A stretch of DNA of 64,000 bases, taken from contig NZ_JAANCN010000001.1 of assembly GCF_011326735.1 (NCBI RefSeq), forward strand, positions 124,001 to 188,000, in the 5' to 3' direction. Below the pieces are notes generated by a model. It worked only from the letters and a program-made list of their open reading frames with translations, searched no databases and was not told the DNA's origin. Shown piece by piece: positions 1-9,333 of this stretch. Source of the DNA: Phycicoccus endophyticus. GTDB taxonomy: Bacteria > Actinomycetota > Actinomycetes > Actinomycetales > Dermatophilaceae. Within the stretch, counting starts at the first letter, position 1; each line of letters begins with the position of its first letter. Made by a program: the position numbers and the translations under genes.

Positions 1-170
1 ATCGCCTGGAGGTTGCGGTAGACGGTGGCCAGCCCGACACCGGCCCCGCCCTCGGCGAGCCGGGCGTGGATCTCCTGGGCCGAGCGGAACTCCGGGCTGT
101 GCGAGAGCGCCTCGGCGATGGCCGTCCGCTGCCGGGTGGGGCGGCGCGTCGTGGGGAGCTGCCCGGTCAT
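1..170 (-). CDS. zur: Fur-family regulator, probably Zur (partial)
   Basis: N-terminal part of a Fur-family metalloregulator whose C-terminus lies before the window. About 56 residues are visible; they begin MTGQLPTTRRPTRQR and include LATVYRNLQ, the winged-helix segment typical of the family. Its ATG overlaps the stop of the zinc permease gene by four bases (ATGA), so it is the last visible gene of the znuACB operon. This context favours zinc-sensing Zur, autoregulated from the paired boxes before znuA. The metal-binding half is not visible, so Fur-type iron or manganese sensing cannot be excluded from the sequence alone. Confidence 0.8.
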   Translation of the reverse strand, partial: MTGQLPTTRRPTRQRTAIAEALSHSPEFRSAQEIHARLAEGGAGVGLATVYRNLQA

Positions 171-1153
171 CGCTGGACGACCTCCTCGTGCCGTCCGTGC
201 TCGTCGTAGTGGCCCTCGTGGGCGGCGTGCCGGTGCCCGTCGTGGAGGTAGTCGACGTGGTCGTCGTGCTCGACCGCCTCGTGGCCACACCGCGGGCCGT
301 GCTCGTGGTCGTGGCGCTCGGCACGGCGGTGCGCGGCGCGGCGGGCGCGGGCGGCGAGGCCGGCGAGGCCCGTGACCGCGAGGAAGAGCGCGATCGCCAT
401 GAGCACGATCGTGCCGCCGGAGGGCGTCTCGGCCCAGTACGACACGAGCACCCCGCCGACGCTGGAGAGGACGCCGAGGAGGACCGCCCAGCGCACGCTC
501 GAGCCGAAGCTGCGCGCCAGGACCTGCGCGGTCGCGTTGGGGATGATCATCAGGGCGCTGATGAGCAGGAGGCCGACCACGCGCATGGAGACCACGACGG
601 TGACGGCCGTGAGGACGGCCAGGACGAGGTTGTAGGCCATCACCGGCATGCCGGCGGCCCGGGCGTACTCCTCGTCGTTGGCGACGGCGAAGAAGCGCGG
701 GCGCAGCAGCAGCGTCACGGCGAGGACGACGACGGTGAGCGCCGCGAGCACCACGAGGTCACCGGCGTTGGTCGTGAGGATGGCGCCGAAGAGGTAGGCG
801 GTGAGGTTGGCCGGGCTGCTCGCGGTGCTGCGGGCGATGAGCACGACGCCCAGGGCGATGCCCCCGTAGAACATCACCGCGAGCGCGACGTCGCCGCTCG
901 TGCGGCCCGAGGCGCGGATCAGCTCGATGGCCACCCCGGCGAACACCGCCGCGACGAGGGCCGTGAGCACCGGCGCCTGGCCGGTGAGGATGCCGACGGC
1001 GACGCCGGCGAGCGCGACGTGGCCCATCCCGTCGCCGATGAGCGACATCCGGCGCTGGACGAGGAAGGTGCCGACCAGGGGAGCGGCCACCCCGGCGAGC
1101 AGCGCCGCGACGAGCGCCTGACGCATGAAGGTCAGCTCGAGCATCTCGGTCAC
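167..1153 (-). CDS. znuB: Zinc ABC transporter permease ZnuB
   Basis: Integral membrane subunit of a zinc/manganese-type ABC importer (ABC-3 permease family), 328 residues. It starts MLELTFMRQALVAALLAG a few residues after a GTG at 1153; that GTG shares a GTGA overlap with the stop of znuC. Roughly eight hydrophobic segments follow, with family motifs such as LIGDGMGHVALAGVAVG and a late VVGLLLISALMIIPNATA. The last ~53 residues form a hydrophilic tail with about 14 histidines, likely cytoplasmic. Histidine-rich segments are usual in the ZnuA binding protein but uncommon on the permease, so the tail may store or sense zinc (inference). Zinc specificity rests on the neighbouring Zur-type operator and His-rich ZnuA. 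Confidence 0.9.
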   Translation of the reverse strand: MTEMLELTFMRQALVAALLAGVAAPLVGTFLVQRRMSLIGDGMGHVALAGVAVGILTGQAPVLTALVAAVFAGVAIELIRASGRTSGDVALAVMFYGGIALGVVLIARSTASSPANLTAYLFGAILTTNAGDLVVLAALTVVVLAVTLLLRPRFFAVANDEEYARAAGMPVMAYNLVLAVLTAVTVVVSMRVVGLLLISALMIIPNATAQVLARSFGSSVRWAVLLGVLSSVGGVLVSYWAETPSGGTIVLMAIALFLAVTGLAGLAARARRAAHRRAERHDHEHGPRCGHEAVEHDDHVDYLHDGHRHAAHEGHYDEHGRHEEVVQR

Positions 1154-1953
1154 GAGCGGGCCTCCGGGCGGTCGAAGGGTCCGCCGACCGGTGCGGGGGG
1201 CCGGGGCCGGTCGGTGTGGTCGTACGTCGAGCCGGGCGCGTGCGCGGCGACGTGGGCCGCGTAGGCGGCCGTGGGTCCGTCGAAGTCGACGTGACCGCTG
1301 TCCATGCACACGATGCGCGTCACGACGTCGCGCAGGGCGGCCAGCTCGTGGGTGACGACGAGCATCGAGGTGCCGCGTGCGGCGAGCCCTCGCAGGGTCT
1401 CGGCGAGGGCGACCTGGCTCGCCCGGTCCACGCCCGCCGTCGGCTCGTCCATGACGAGCAGCTCGGGCTGGCCGGCGAGGGCACGGGCGATGAGGACGCG
1501 CCGCTGCTGGCCGCCGGAGAGCGAGGCGACCTCCTCGCCGGCCCGGTCGGCCAGCCCGACCGCCCGGATCGAGGCCGCGACGATCTCGCGGTCCTCCCGG
1601 CTCGCCGGGCGCCACCACGGCCGGTGCGGGAGACGCCCGACGGCGACGATCTCGGTGACGGTCGCCCGCACCGACGTCGAGAGCGAGTGCCGCTGGGGCA
1701 CGTACCCGATGCGGGTGTGCTCGCGGAAGTGCTCGCGCGGGGTCCCGAGCAGCAGCACCTGGCCCCCCTGGTGCTCGGTGAGCCCGAGCAGCCCCTTGAC
1801 GAGCGTCGACTTCCCCGAGCCGTTGGGCCCGAGCAGGGCGACGACCTCGCCGGGACGGATAGTCAGGTCGACACCGGAGACGACCGAGCGGTCGCCGTAC
1901 CCGAAGGACGCCGACCGCAGGTCGATGAGCGAGGGGGCCGCGCTCAGTGGCAC
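1150..1953 (-). CDS. znuC: Zinc ABC transporter ATP-binding protein ZnuC
   Basis: ATPase subunit that powers the zinc importer, 267 residues. The nucleotide-binding domain is complete: Walker A GPNGSGKST near residue 43, Q-loop region YVPQRHSL, signature LSGGQQRR, Walker B ELLVMDEPTAGVD and the switch histidine in VVTHELA. The GTG start at 1953 lies inside the end of znuA, a 10-base overlap, and the gene end overlaps znuB by four bases, so the three are translated from one message. The C-terminal ~30 residues are proline-rich and variable. Confidence 0.92.
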   Translation of the reverse strand: MPLSAAPSLIDLRSASFGYGDRSVVSGVDLTIRPGEVVALLGPNGSGKSTLVKGLLGLTEHQGGQVLLLGTPREHFREHTRIGYVPQRHSLSTSVRATVTEIVAVGRLPHRPWWRPASREDREIVAASIRAVGLADRAGEEVASLSGGQQRRVLIARALAGQPELLVMDEPTAGVDRASQVALAETLRGLAARGTSMLVVTHELAALRDVVTRIVCMDSGHVDFDGPTAAYAAHVAAHAPGSTYDHTDRPRPPAPVGGPFDRPEARS

Positions 1954-2885
1954 TGCTGCCCCTGCTCGAGGGTCGTCAGGTTGCTGCGCATCACCTCAAG
2001 GTAGTTGCTGCCCTGGGTCTCGTCGGTGATTCCCTCGATCGGGTCGAGCACCGCGACGCTCGCGCCCGTCTCGCGGGCGAGCGTCTCGGCGAGGTCGGGG
2101 GAGACGAGGGTCTCGCTGTAGACGGTGGTCACGCCGTGCTCCTCGATGTGGGCGGCGAGCTCGCGCAGCGTGGCGGCGTCCGGCTCGACGTCGGGGCTCA
2201 GCCCGGCGATGCCCTCCTGGGAGAGCCCGTACCGCTCGGCGAGGTAGCCGAAGGCGGCGTGCCCGGTGACCAGGTCCGTGCTCGCGCAGTCGGCCAGGCC
2301 GGTGCGGTACTCCTCGTCGAGGGTCTTCAGGTCGGCCACGGTGGCCTCGGCGTTGGCGCGGTAGTCCTGCGCGTTGTCCGGGTCCTCGGTGGCGAACCGC
2401 TCACCGATGGCCGTGACGACCTGCTCGAAGCGCACCGGGTCGAGCCAGAAGTGCGGGTCCTGGCCCTCCTTGTGCTCCTCCTCGGCGCCCTCCTCGCCGT
2501 GGTCGTGCCCCTCCGCCGGGGCCGCGAGGTCGAGGTCGGCCTCCGGGCTGACGTCGAAGCCGGCCTCCTGCGCCTCGCTGGAGACCGCGTCGTCGACCGC
2601 GGGCTGGAAGCCGGCGAGGTAGACGACGACGTCGGCGGAGGCCATCTCGGTCACGTCCTTGGGGGTGAGCTCGAGGTCGTGCGGCTCGGCACCCGGCTTG
2701 GTCAGCGAGGTGACCTCGACGTGGTCGCCTCCCACCTGCTCGGAGGCCCACTGCAGCGGGTAGAACGCCGCGGCGACGGCCAGGCCGCCGTCCCGCTCGG
2801 CGGACGCGTCGTCACCGGAGGTGCTGCCGCAGCCGGCGAGGGCGAGGAGGGAGACGGTCGCGAGGGCGGGGAGGGCTCGTTTCAT
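1944..2885 (-). CDS. znuA: Zinc-binding lipoprotein ZnuA
   Basis: Extracytoplasmic metal-binding receptor for the ZnuBC importer, 313 residues. It opens MKRALPALATVSLLALAGCG, a lipoprotein signal with the LAGC lipobox. Zinc ligand regions of the family are present: a His in PGAEPHDLELTP, a His in DPHFWLDP, a His in GHAAFGY and an Asp in LDPIEG. A charged loop between them (EGHDHGEEGAEEEHKEG) is the histidine-rich insertion typical of zinc receptors. I chose the ATG at 2885 because the signal peptide starts there; an in-frame ATG at 2894 is possible. The start codon abuts two Fur-type boxes, so zinc repression through Zur is likely. Confidence 0.9.
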   Translation of the reverse strand: MKRALPALATVSLLALAGCGSTSGDDASAERDGGLAVAAAFYPLQWASEQVGGDHVEVTSLTKPGAEPHDLELTPKDVTEMASADVVVYLAGFQPAVDDAVSSEAQEAGFDVSPEADLDLAAPAEGHDHGEEGAEEEHKEGQDPHFWLDPVRFEQVVTAIGERFATEDPDNAQDYRANAEATVADLKTLDEEYRTGLADCASTDLVTGHAAFGYLAERYGLSQEGIAGLSPDVEPDAATLRELAAHIEEHGVTTVYSETLVSPDLAETLARETGASVAVLDPIEGITDETQGSNYLEVMRSNLTTLEQGQQCH

Positions 2886-2921
2886 GACAACCATTCTCAA
2901 CAGTAATGAGAACCGTTGTCA
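2885..2921. promoter_or_regulatory. Double Zur/Fur-type operator at znuA
   Basis: Two 15-base boxes with 7-1-7 symmetry lie end to end: TGACAACCATTCTCA at 2885-2899 and TGAGAACCGTTGTCA at 2907-2921, with 7 bases between and 22 bases (about two helical turns) centre to centre. Both fit TGAnAAnnnTTnTCA. Read leftward, TTGACA (2917-2922) and GAGAAT (2893-2898) form a plausible -35/-10 pair with an 18-base spacer inside the boxes, so bound repressor would block polymerase. The start codon is only 7 bases after that -10, suggesting a leaderless message. Confidence 0.8.
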
Positions 2922-2948
2922 AATTCATGAGCAGGCCGGCGGGGGCGG

Positions 2949-3233
2949 TCAGCCGCGGGGGACGGCCTGGGTGACGAGGACGGCGACCATGAGGGCGACG
3001 ACGGCCAGGCGCATGAGCCGCTCGGCCCCGGACAGCCGCGGCCAGGCGAGAGCGAGGATCCACGCGAGGACGAGGACGACGACGCCGATGAGCAGCCATC
3101 CCGGTGCCGGCAGGAGGACGCCCGCGACGACGAGCGCGAGGACGAGGAGGAAGGGCAGCGCGCGGGGCAGGCCGTCCAGCCACCGCACGGCGGGCAGGCT
3201 GGCGCGCTCGAAGGACTGACGCAGGCTCGACAC
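2949..3233 (-). CDS. DUF6703-type small membrane protein
   Basis: Protein of 94 residues from a GTG at 3233 ([21 protein letters not shown]). It has three or so hydrophobic stretches (around residues 25-42, 45-62 and 72-90) with a basic N-terminus, so it is a small inner-membrane protein. It resembles the DUF6703 family found next to glyS in actinobacteria; function unknown. A TAGGCT hexamer ends 7 bases before the GTG, which supports this start and a leaderless message. The reading frame extends upstream to 3350, but that part runs into the glyS promoter and has no family resemblance. Confidence 0.65.
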   Translation of the reverse strand: MSSLRQSFERASLPAVRWLDGLPRALPFLLVLALVVAGVLLPAPGWLLIGVVVLVLAWILALAWPRLSGAERLMRLAVVALMVAVLVTQAVPRG

Positions 3234-3240
3234 GGCGGCC

Positions 3241-3303
3241 AGCCTACGGGCCGGCGGACAACCGGTTCGGAGGGGTGGCGCCCGGCTGTATAGCCTTGCG
3301 CGC
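3241..3303. promoter_or_regulatory. Divergent leaderless promoters for DUF6703 gene and glyS
   Basis: Leftward -10 TAGGCT occupies 3241-3246, 7 bases before the GTG at 3233. Rightward -10 TAGCCT occupies 3291-3296, 7 bases before the glyS ATG at 3304. Transcription would start at or next to each start codon. No clear -35 elements are seen. Confidence 0.5.
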
Positions 3304-4710
<1,407 letters not shown>

Positions 4711-4727
4711 GCGCCCCGCGGGGGCGC
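4711..4727 (+). terminator. GC-rich hairpin after glyS
   Basis: Perfect 7-base stem GCGCCCC / GGGGCGC with a 3-base loop, starting on the first base after the glyS stop. A second small stem (GCGGG / CCCGC) follows at 4726-4740. No T-run, as is common for high-GC terminators. It may end glyS transcription before the CNNM gene at 4750, or only stabilise the message. Confidence 0.45.
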
Positions 4728-4749
4728 GGGACTTGCCCGCCGGGGGCTC

Positions 4750-6108
4750 GTGGCCTTCGATGAGGGGGTGGATGAGGCCCTGCTGCGTGACGTCGTCCTC
4801 GTCGTGGTCTTCGTGCTCGTCGGCGGCGTCTTCGCCGGCACCGAGATCGCGCTGGTGTCGCTGCGGGCCAGCCAGCTCGACCAGCTCGAACGGCGCGGTC
4901 CCAGAGGCGCACGGGTCGCGGCCGTGGCCCGCGACCCCAACCGGTTCCTCGCCGCGGTGCAGATCGGGGTCACCCTCGCCGGCTTCCTCTCGGCCGCCTT
5001 CGGGGCCTCGACGATCGCGCCGCACCTCGTCCCGGTCCTCGTGCGCTGGGGCCTGGCACAGGGGGCCGCCGAGGCCGTCTCGCTCGTCGTCCTGACCCTG
5101 CTCGTCGCCTACCTCTCGCTCGTCCTCGGTGAGCTGGCGCCCAAGCGGGTCGCCCTGCAGCGGGCGTCCGGGGTGGCCCTCGCCGTCGCCCCCGTCCTCG
5201 ACCGGTTCGCCGTCCTCATGCGGCCGGTCATCTGGCTGCTGTCGGTCTCCACCGACGCGGTGGTCCGCCTGCTCGGCGCCGACCCGCGGGCGACGGGGGA
5301 GGAGATGTCGGGGGAGGAGCTGCGCCAGCTCCTGCTCACCCACGAGGCCATCCCGCTCGAGCGTCGCACGGTGCTCGGCGAGGTGTTCACCGCCTCCGAG
5401 CGCTCGCTCGCCGAGGTGATGACCCCCCGGCACGACGTCGTCTTCCTCTCCGCCCGGCTCGAGGCACCCGCCGCGCTCGCGCAGGTGGCCGACCGTCCCT
5501 TCTCCCGCTACCCGGTGACCGGGGAGGACTTCGACGACGTGCGGGGTGTCGTGCACGTGCGTGACCTCTACGAGGCGTGCGTGCGGCTGCCGGGGAAGCA
5601 GGCCGGTGCCGACGGCGCCGAGGCCCGGGTCGGGCCGCGTCCCGGCCGCACCCCACGGGTGGGCGACGTCATGCGCCCCGTCCTCGCCCTGCCCTCGACG
5701 AACGCGCTGCTGCCCTCGCTCTCGACCCTCCGGCGAGAGGGGGCCCAGCTCGCCCTCGTCGTCGACGAGTACGGCGGCACGGACGGCATCGTGACCCTCG
5801 AGGACCTGCTCGAAGAGCTCGTCGGCGAGATCCGCGACGAGCGCGACGACGTCGGGGGCCGTGCGGTCCTGGCAGACGCGGGAGGCGGGGCGGTCGTCGA
5901 CGCCGGCCTCAACCTCGAGGACCTGCAGGAGGCCACGGGTCTCGCGCTCCCGGACACCGGCGCCTACGAGACGGTCGGTGGCTACGTCCTGGCCCGCCTC
6001 GGACGGGTGGCCGAGGTCGGTGACGTCGTCCCGGCCCCCGGGGCGAGCCTCGAGGTGCTCGAGGTCGACGGGCGGCACATCGAACGGGTCCGGGTGCGGC
6101 GGCGCTAG
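4750..6108 (+). CDS. CNNM/CorC (HlyC) family membrane protein
   Basis: Member of the DUF21-CBS-CorC_HlyC family, 452 residues, linked in other organisms to magnesium or cobalt homeostasis; often annotated hemolysin family protein. The N-terminal ~190 residues hold the DUF21 transmembrane domain (VFAGTEIALVSLRASQLDQLE, then GVTLAGFLSAAFGAS and LSLVLGELAPKRVALQ). A CBS pair follows at about 205-345 (VMTPRHDV and VVDEYGGTDGIVTLEDLLEELVGEI), then a CorC_HlyC domain to the end. Start is a GTG at 4750; a GTG at 4768 is possible. It ends convergently with the next gene, the two stop codons sharing the palindrome CTAG. Confidence 0.88.
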   Translation: MAFDEGVDEALLRDVVLVVVFVLVGGVFAGTEIALVSLRASQLDQLERRGPRGARVAAVARDPNRFLAAVQIGVTLAGFLSAAFGASTIAPHLVPVLVRWGLAQGAAEAVSLVVLTLLVAYLSLVLGELAPKRVALQRASGVALAVAPVLDRFAVLMRPVIWLLSVSTDAVVRLLGADPRATGEEMSGEELRQLLLTHEAIPLERRTVLGEVFTASERSLAEVMTPRHDVVFLSARLEAPAALAQVADRPFSRYPVTGEDFDDVRGVVHVRDLYEACVRLPGKQAGADGAEARVGPRPGRTPRVGDVMRPVLALPSTNALLPSLSTLRREGAQLALVVDEYGGTDGIVTLEDLLEELVGEIRDERDDVGGRAVLADAGGGAVVDAGLNLEDLQEATGLALPDTGAYETVGGYVLARLGRVAEVGDVVPAPGASLEVLEVDGRHIERVRVRRR

Positions 6109-8378
6109 TCGTCCGGGCCGTCCCGGCCCCACACCTCCTCGGCGTCCTCGACCCGCCCGGCCCGGTCGAGGGCCCGAGCCAGCGCCCCGGCGACCGCCAC
6201 CCGCTCCTCGGCCATGCCGGCGGCCCGTAGCTGCTCGAGGGAGTCGCGCAGGAGCGGCTCGGCCTGCTCGAGCCGGTCGGCCTCGGCGAGCACGACCCCG
6301 CGTTCGGCGCGCAGGACGAGCTCGAACTCCCCGCCGACGAGCGCCTCGGCGCGGGTGAGGCGCTCGAGGGCCTCGTCGGTACGTCCGGCGTCGGCGAGCA
6401 CGTGGGCCCCCTCACGCAGGATGTCGGGCTCGAGCTCCTCGGCGTCGAAGGCGTCGTCGTCGGCCTCGCCGGACGGGCGCGCCGCGGCGAGCCGCTCGAC
6501 GTCGGCGAGGACGGCGTCGAGAGCGGCCAGCCCCCCGTCGACGTCGCCGGCCGCGGCCCGCACCGCTGCCCGCGAGCGCAGCGCCTCGAGGAGCACGGGC
6601 ACGGTCGAGCTGCGCCGGGCGAGCGCCACGGCGGCGTCGAGCTCGGTGGCTGCGGTGGCGAGGTCCTCACCGTCCCAGGCCGCCGTCCCGGCCCGGTACC
6701 GGGCGTGGCTCGCCTCCTCGAGGCGGTCGGTCTGCTCGAACGCCTCGGCGGCCGAGGTGAAGGCCTCCCGGGCCTGCGGCCACGCCCCCAGGGCGAGCGC
6801 GGCGTTGCCGAGGGCCCAGGTGGTGGGGCCGAGCAGCTCCGGCACGTGCTCACGCACGACGGGCGCGGCAGCGGCCAGCAGCTCGGCCGCCTCGGGCGCG
6901 CGCCCCTGCTCCAGCCAGGACAGGCCCAGGTGGCGCTGCGCGACCGCGAGGGCCACCGGGTCGCGCAGCCGCACGGCCAGGGCCAGCGCGTCGGCCGCCC
7001 GCGGCTCGAGGGCGCCCCACTCCGCACGCTCGACGAGCAGGTCGCACCAGGCGAAGAGCACCGCCATCCGCGACCCGTCGGGCACGTCGCGGACAGCGGC
7101 GGCGCGCGCGTAGAGAGCACCGGCGGCCCGGTGGTCGCCGCGGGCCCGGGCCACCCGGGCCCGCAGGTCGAGCACCTGGACCCCGAGCACCGGGTGCTCG
7201 CCCGCCAGCCGCTCGGCCTCGTCGAGGAGGCGGTGGCCGGCCTCGCCCTCGCGGGCGAACGTCGGGGGCGCCGCGTCGAGCAGGCACAGCGCCTGGCGGA
7301 CCGGCTGCCCGAGCCGTTCGTGCTCCTGCGCCGCCCGCAGCAGCTGCTCGGCGGCGTCGGCAGGCCGGGTGGAGAGGGCGTACCAGCGGCGGCTCAGGGC
7401 GGCGGTCTCGGCCCAGCCGTGGGCCACCAGGTCCTCGACGGCGGCGAGCGCGCGCTCGCGGGCCCGGTCGACCTCGGGCGCACCCTCGCCGAACCGCGCG
7501 GACGCCTCGCGCACGTCGAGCACCGCGAGCTCGCACCGCCCGTGGGCCACCCCCTCCTCGTCCTCGCCGCGCTCGGCGGCGCTCACCGCCTCCTCGAGCC
7601 GCAGCCGCTCACGCACCGGGTCACGCAGCAGGTGGACCGAGCTGCGGTCGAGCAGCGCCGCGGCCGCCCAGTGCCCGGGGGCCGAGAGCAGCGACAGGGC
7701 CGCCTCACGGGTCTCGAGCCACCCGCGCAGCAGCCGCTCGAGCGCCGGGTCGACCTCGAGGCGCCAGTCCCGTGCCCGGGCGGCGAGCTCGGCCACCTCC
7801 GCGGCGGAGGCCGGGGGCCGCAGCATCGAGTCGCCGGCGGGCGGGAGCGGCAGGCGGGTCGGCGGGAGGGTCGGCTCGGAGGCCACACCGGTGTCGTCGT
7901 GTGCGGCCACGAGGGCGCGGGCCGCCTCCTGCGGGTCGCCGTTGGCGTGCTCGCCCGCGAGCGAGCGGGCCGTCGCCTCCAGGTGGGTGAGCGCCGTCGC
8001 GGCGTCCTCGTGGCCGACCCGCTCCGGCAGCATCCCGAGCCGCCGTGCGTGTCGGAGAACCCAGGCTGCCGTGGCGGCGAACCACATCCGGTCCTCGGGG
8101 TCCTCGAGCGTGGCCACCCGGTCAACGCGTGGCAGGAGCAGGTCGAGCGCGCGGTCGGTGTTCCCGATCCGGACGAGCGTGCGCAGACAGGCGGCCGTGC
8201 CCTGGGCGCCGCGGGGGGAGTGCAGGAGGACGGGAGCGGCGCCGCGGACGGCCTCGACGGCCGCGTCGAGGTCGCCGGCACGTGCCCGTGCCTCGCCACC
8301 TCGGGCCAGCTCGGCCGCCTCGGCCACCGCGGTCGCGTCCGCCTCGACCTGGGGACCGGGCCCTGCTGCCTCGCTCAT
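6105..8378 (-). CDS. Large alpha-helical, TPR-like repeat protein of unknown function
   Basis: Protein of 757 residues starting MSEAAGPGPQVEADATAVAE at an ATG at 8378. It is almost wholly made of alanine/leucine/glutamate-rich helical repeats of 30-40 residues (for example ARGDHRAAGALYARAAAVRD and ALAVAQRHLGLSWLEQGRAP), the look of a tetratricopeptide solenoid. No signal peptide, membrane span or catalytic motif is seen, so it is probably a cytoplasmic scaffold. The frame stays open upstream to 8834 but that part is the opposite frame of the sulfurtransferase gene. The sulfurtransferase gene ends 79 bases upstream on the same strand. No specific role can be assigned. Confidence 0.75.
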   Translation of the reverse strand: MSEAAGPGPQVEADATAVAEAAELARGGEARARAGDLDAAVEAVRGAAPVLLHSPRGAQGTAACLRTLVRIGNTDRALDLLLPRVDRVATLEDPEDRMWFAATAAWVLRHARRLGMLPERVGHEDAATALTHLEATARSLAGEHANGDPQEAARALVAAHDDTGVASEPTLPPTRLPLPPAGDSMLRPPASAAEVAELAARARDWRLEVDPALERLLRGWLETREAALSLLSAPGHWAAAALLDRSSVHLLRDPVRERLRLEEAVSAAERGEDEEGVAHGRCELAVLDVREASARFGEGAPEVDRARERALAAVEDLVAHGWAETAALSRRWYALSTRPADAAEQLLRAAQEHERLGQPVRQALCLLDAAPPTFAREGEAGHRLLDEAERLAGEHPVLGVQVLDLRARVARARGDHRAAGALYARAAAVRDVPDGSRMAVLFAWCDLLVERAEWGALEPRAADALALAVRLRDPVALAVAQRHLGLSWLEQGRAPEAAELLAAAAPVVREHVPELLGPTTWALGNAALALGAWPQAREAFTSAAEAFEQTDRLEEASHARYRAGTAAWDGEDLATAATELDAAVALARRSSTVPVLLEALRSRAAVRAAAGDVDGGLAALDAVLADVERLAAARPSGEADDDAFDAEELEPDILREGAHVLADAGRTDEALERLTRAEALVGGEFELVLRAERGVVLAEADRLEQAEPLLRDSLEQLRAAGMAEERVAVAGALARALDRAGRVEDAEEVWGRDGPDD

Positions 8379-8457
8379 GACCCCGATGGAACCAGACGGC
8401 GGCGGCCGTTGCGCGCCGGGGGCCGCTCGTGGTCGAGGTCGGCGCGCCCCGGCCCGC

Positions 8458-9291
8458 TCAGCCCGGGTCCGCGCCGGTGGCCACGGGCCGGGCCGGGTCC
8501 GCGACCCACTCGCTCCAGGACCCGACGTAGGGCACGGCGGCGATCCGGACGGTGTCCAGGGCGAGCGCCATCTGCGCGGCCGTGACCCCCGAGCCGCAGC
8601 TCGTCCCCACGGCCGTGTCGCGGTGGACGCCGGCGGCCGCGGCCCGCTCCCGGATGCGCTCCGGGGGCAGGAAGGTGCCGTCGGCAGCGAGCATCTCGGC
8701 CATCGGCAGGTTGAGCGAGCCGGGCACGTGGCCGCCGACCGGGTCGAGGGGCTCGTGCTCGCCGCGGTAGCGGTCACCGGCACGCACGTCGAGCAGCACG
8801 CCGTGCCGGGCCATGTCCGCCGCCCCCGCGGCATCGAGCACCGGGAGAGACCCGGGCCGTACCGAGATCTCGCCCCGCGGCGGCGAGGGGACCTCGCGCG
8901 TCACCGGCCCGCCGGCTCGCTGCCACGCGGCGAGACCCCCGTCGAGCACCCGCACCGCGGCGTGCCCCGCCCAGCGCAGGACCCACCAGGCGCGGGCGGC
9001 CGACAGCGAGGTGCGCTGGTCGTAGACGACGACCTCGTCCCCGGAGCAGACCCCGCAGGCCCGCAGCGCGTCCTCGAGCACCTGCGGGTCGGGCAGCGGG
9101 TGTCGTCCGCCCGGCCCCGGCGGGCCGGAGAGGGCGGTGTCGAGATCGAGGAACGGTGCGTCGGGCAGGTGCCCCGCGGCGTACAGCTCGGCGCCCGGGG
9201 TGCCGGTGAGGGACCACTGGACGTCGAGGACGCGGACCTCGTCGCGGGCGAGGGCCGTCGCGAGGTCGTCTGCGGTGATGAGCGCGCGCAC
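8458..9291 (-). CDS. sseA: Sulfurtransferase, two-rhodanese-domain type (SseA-like)
   Basis: Tandem rhodanese protein of 277 residues, cytoplasmic, moving sulfane sulfur from thiosulfate or 3-mercaptopyruvate to a thiol acceptor. The inactive N-terminal domain carries LDVQWSLTGTPG and YDQRTSLSAARAWWVLRWAG; the catalytic C-terminal domain has LLDVRAGDRYRGE and the active loop CGSGVTA near residue 232. CGSGVT is the loop of 3-mercaptopyruvate sulfurtransferases rather than the CRKG-type loop of thiosulfate enzymes. The only workable start is the GTG at 9291 (VRALITADDLATAL). It is divergent from the hydrolase gene, 42 bases apart. Confidence 0.88.
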   Translation of the reverse strand: MRALITADDLATALARDEVRVLDVQWSLTGTPGAELYAAGHLPDAPFLDLDTALSGPPGPGGRHPLPDPQVLEDALRACGVCSGDEVVVYDQRTSLSAARAWWVLRWAGHAAVRVLDGGLAAWQRAGGPVTREVPSPPRGEISVRPGSLPVLDAAGAADMARHGVLLDVRAGDRYRGEHEPLDPVGGHVPGSLNLPMAEMLAADGTFLPPERIRERAAAAGVHRDTAVGTSCGSGVTAAQMALALDTVRIAAVPYVGSWSEWVADPARPVATGADPG

Positions 9292-9333
9292 CCCGCCATC
9301 CAACCACCGCCGTGGGGGAGGGAGGATGGCGGC

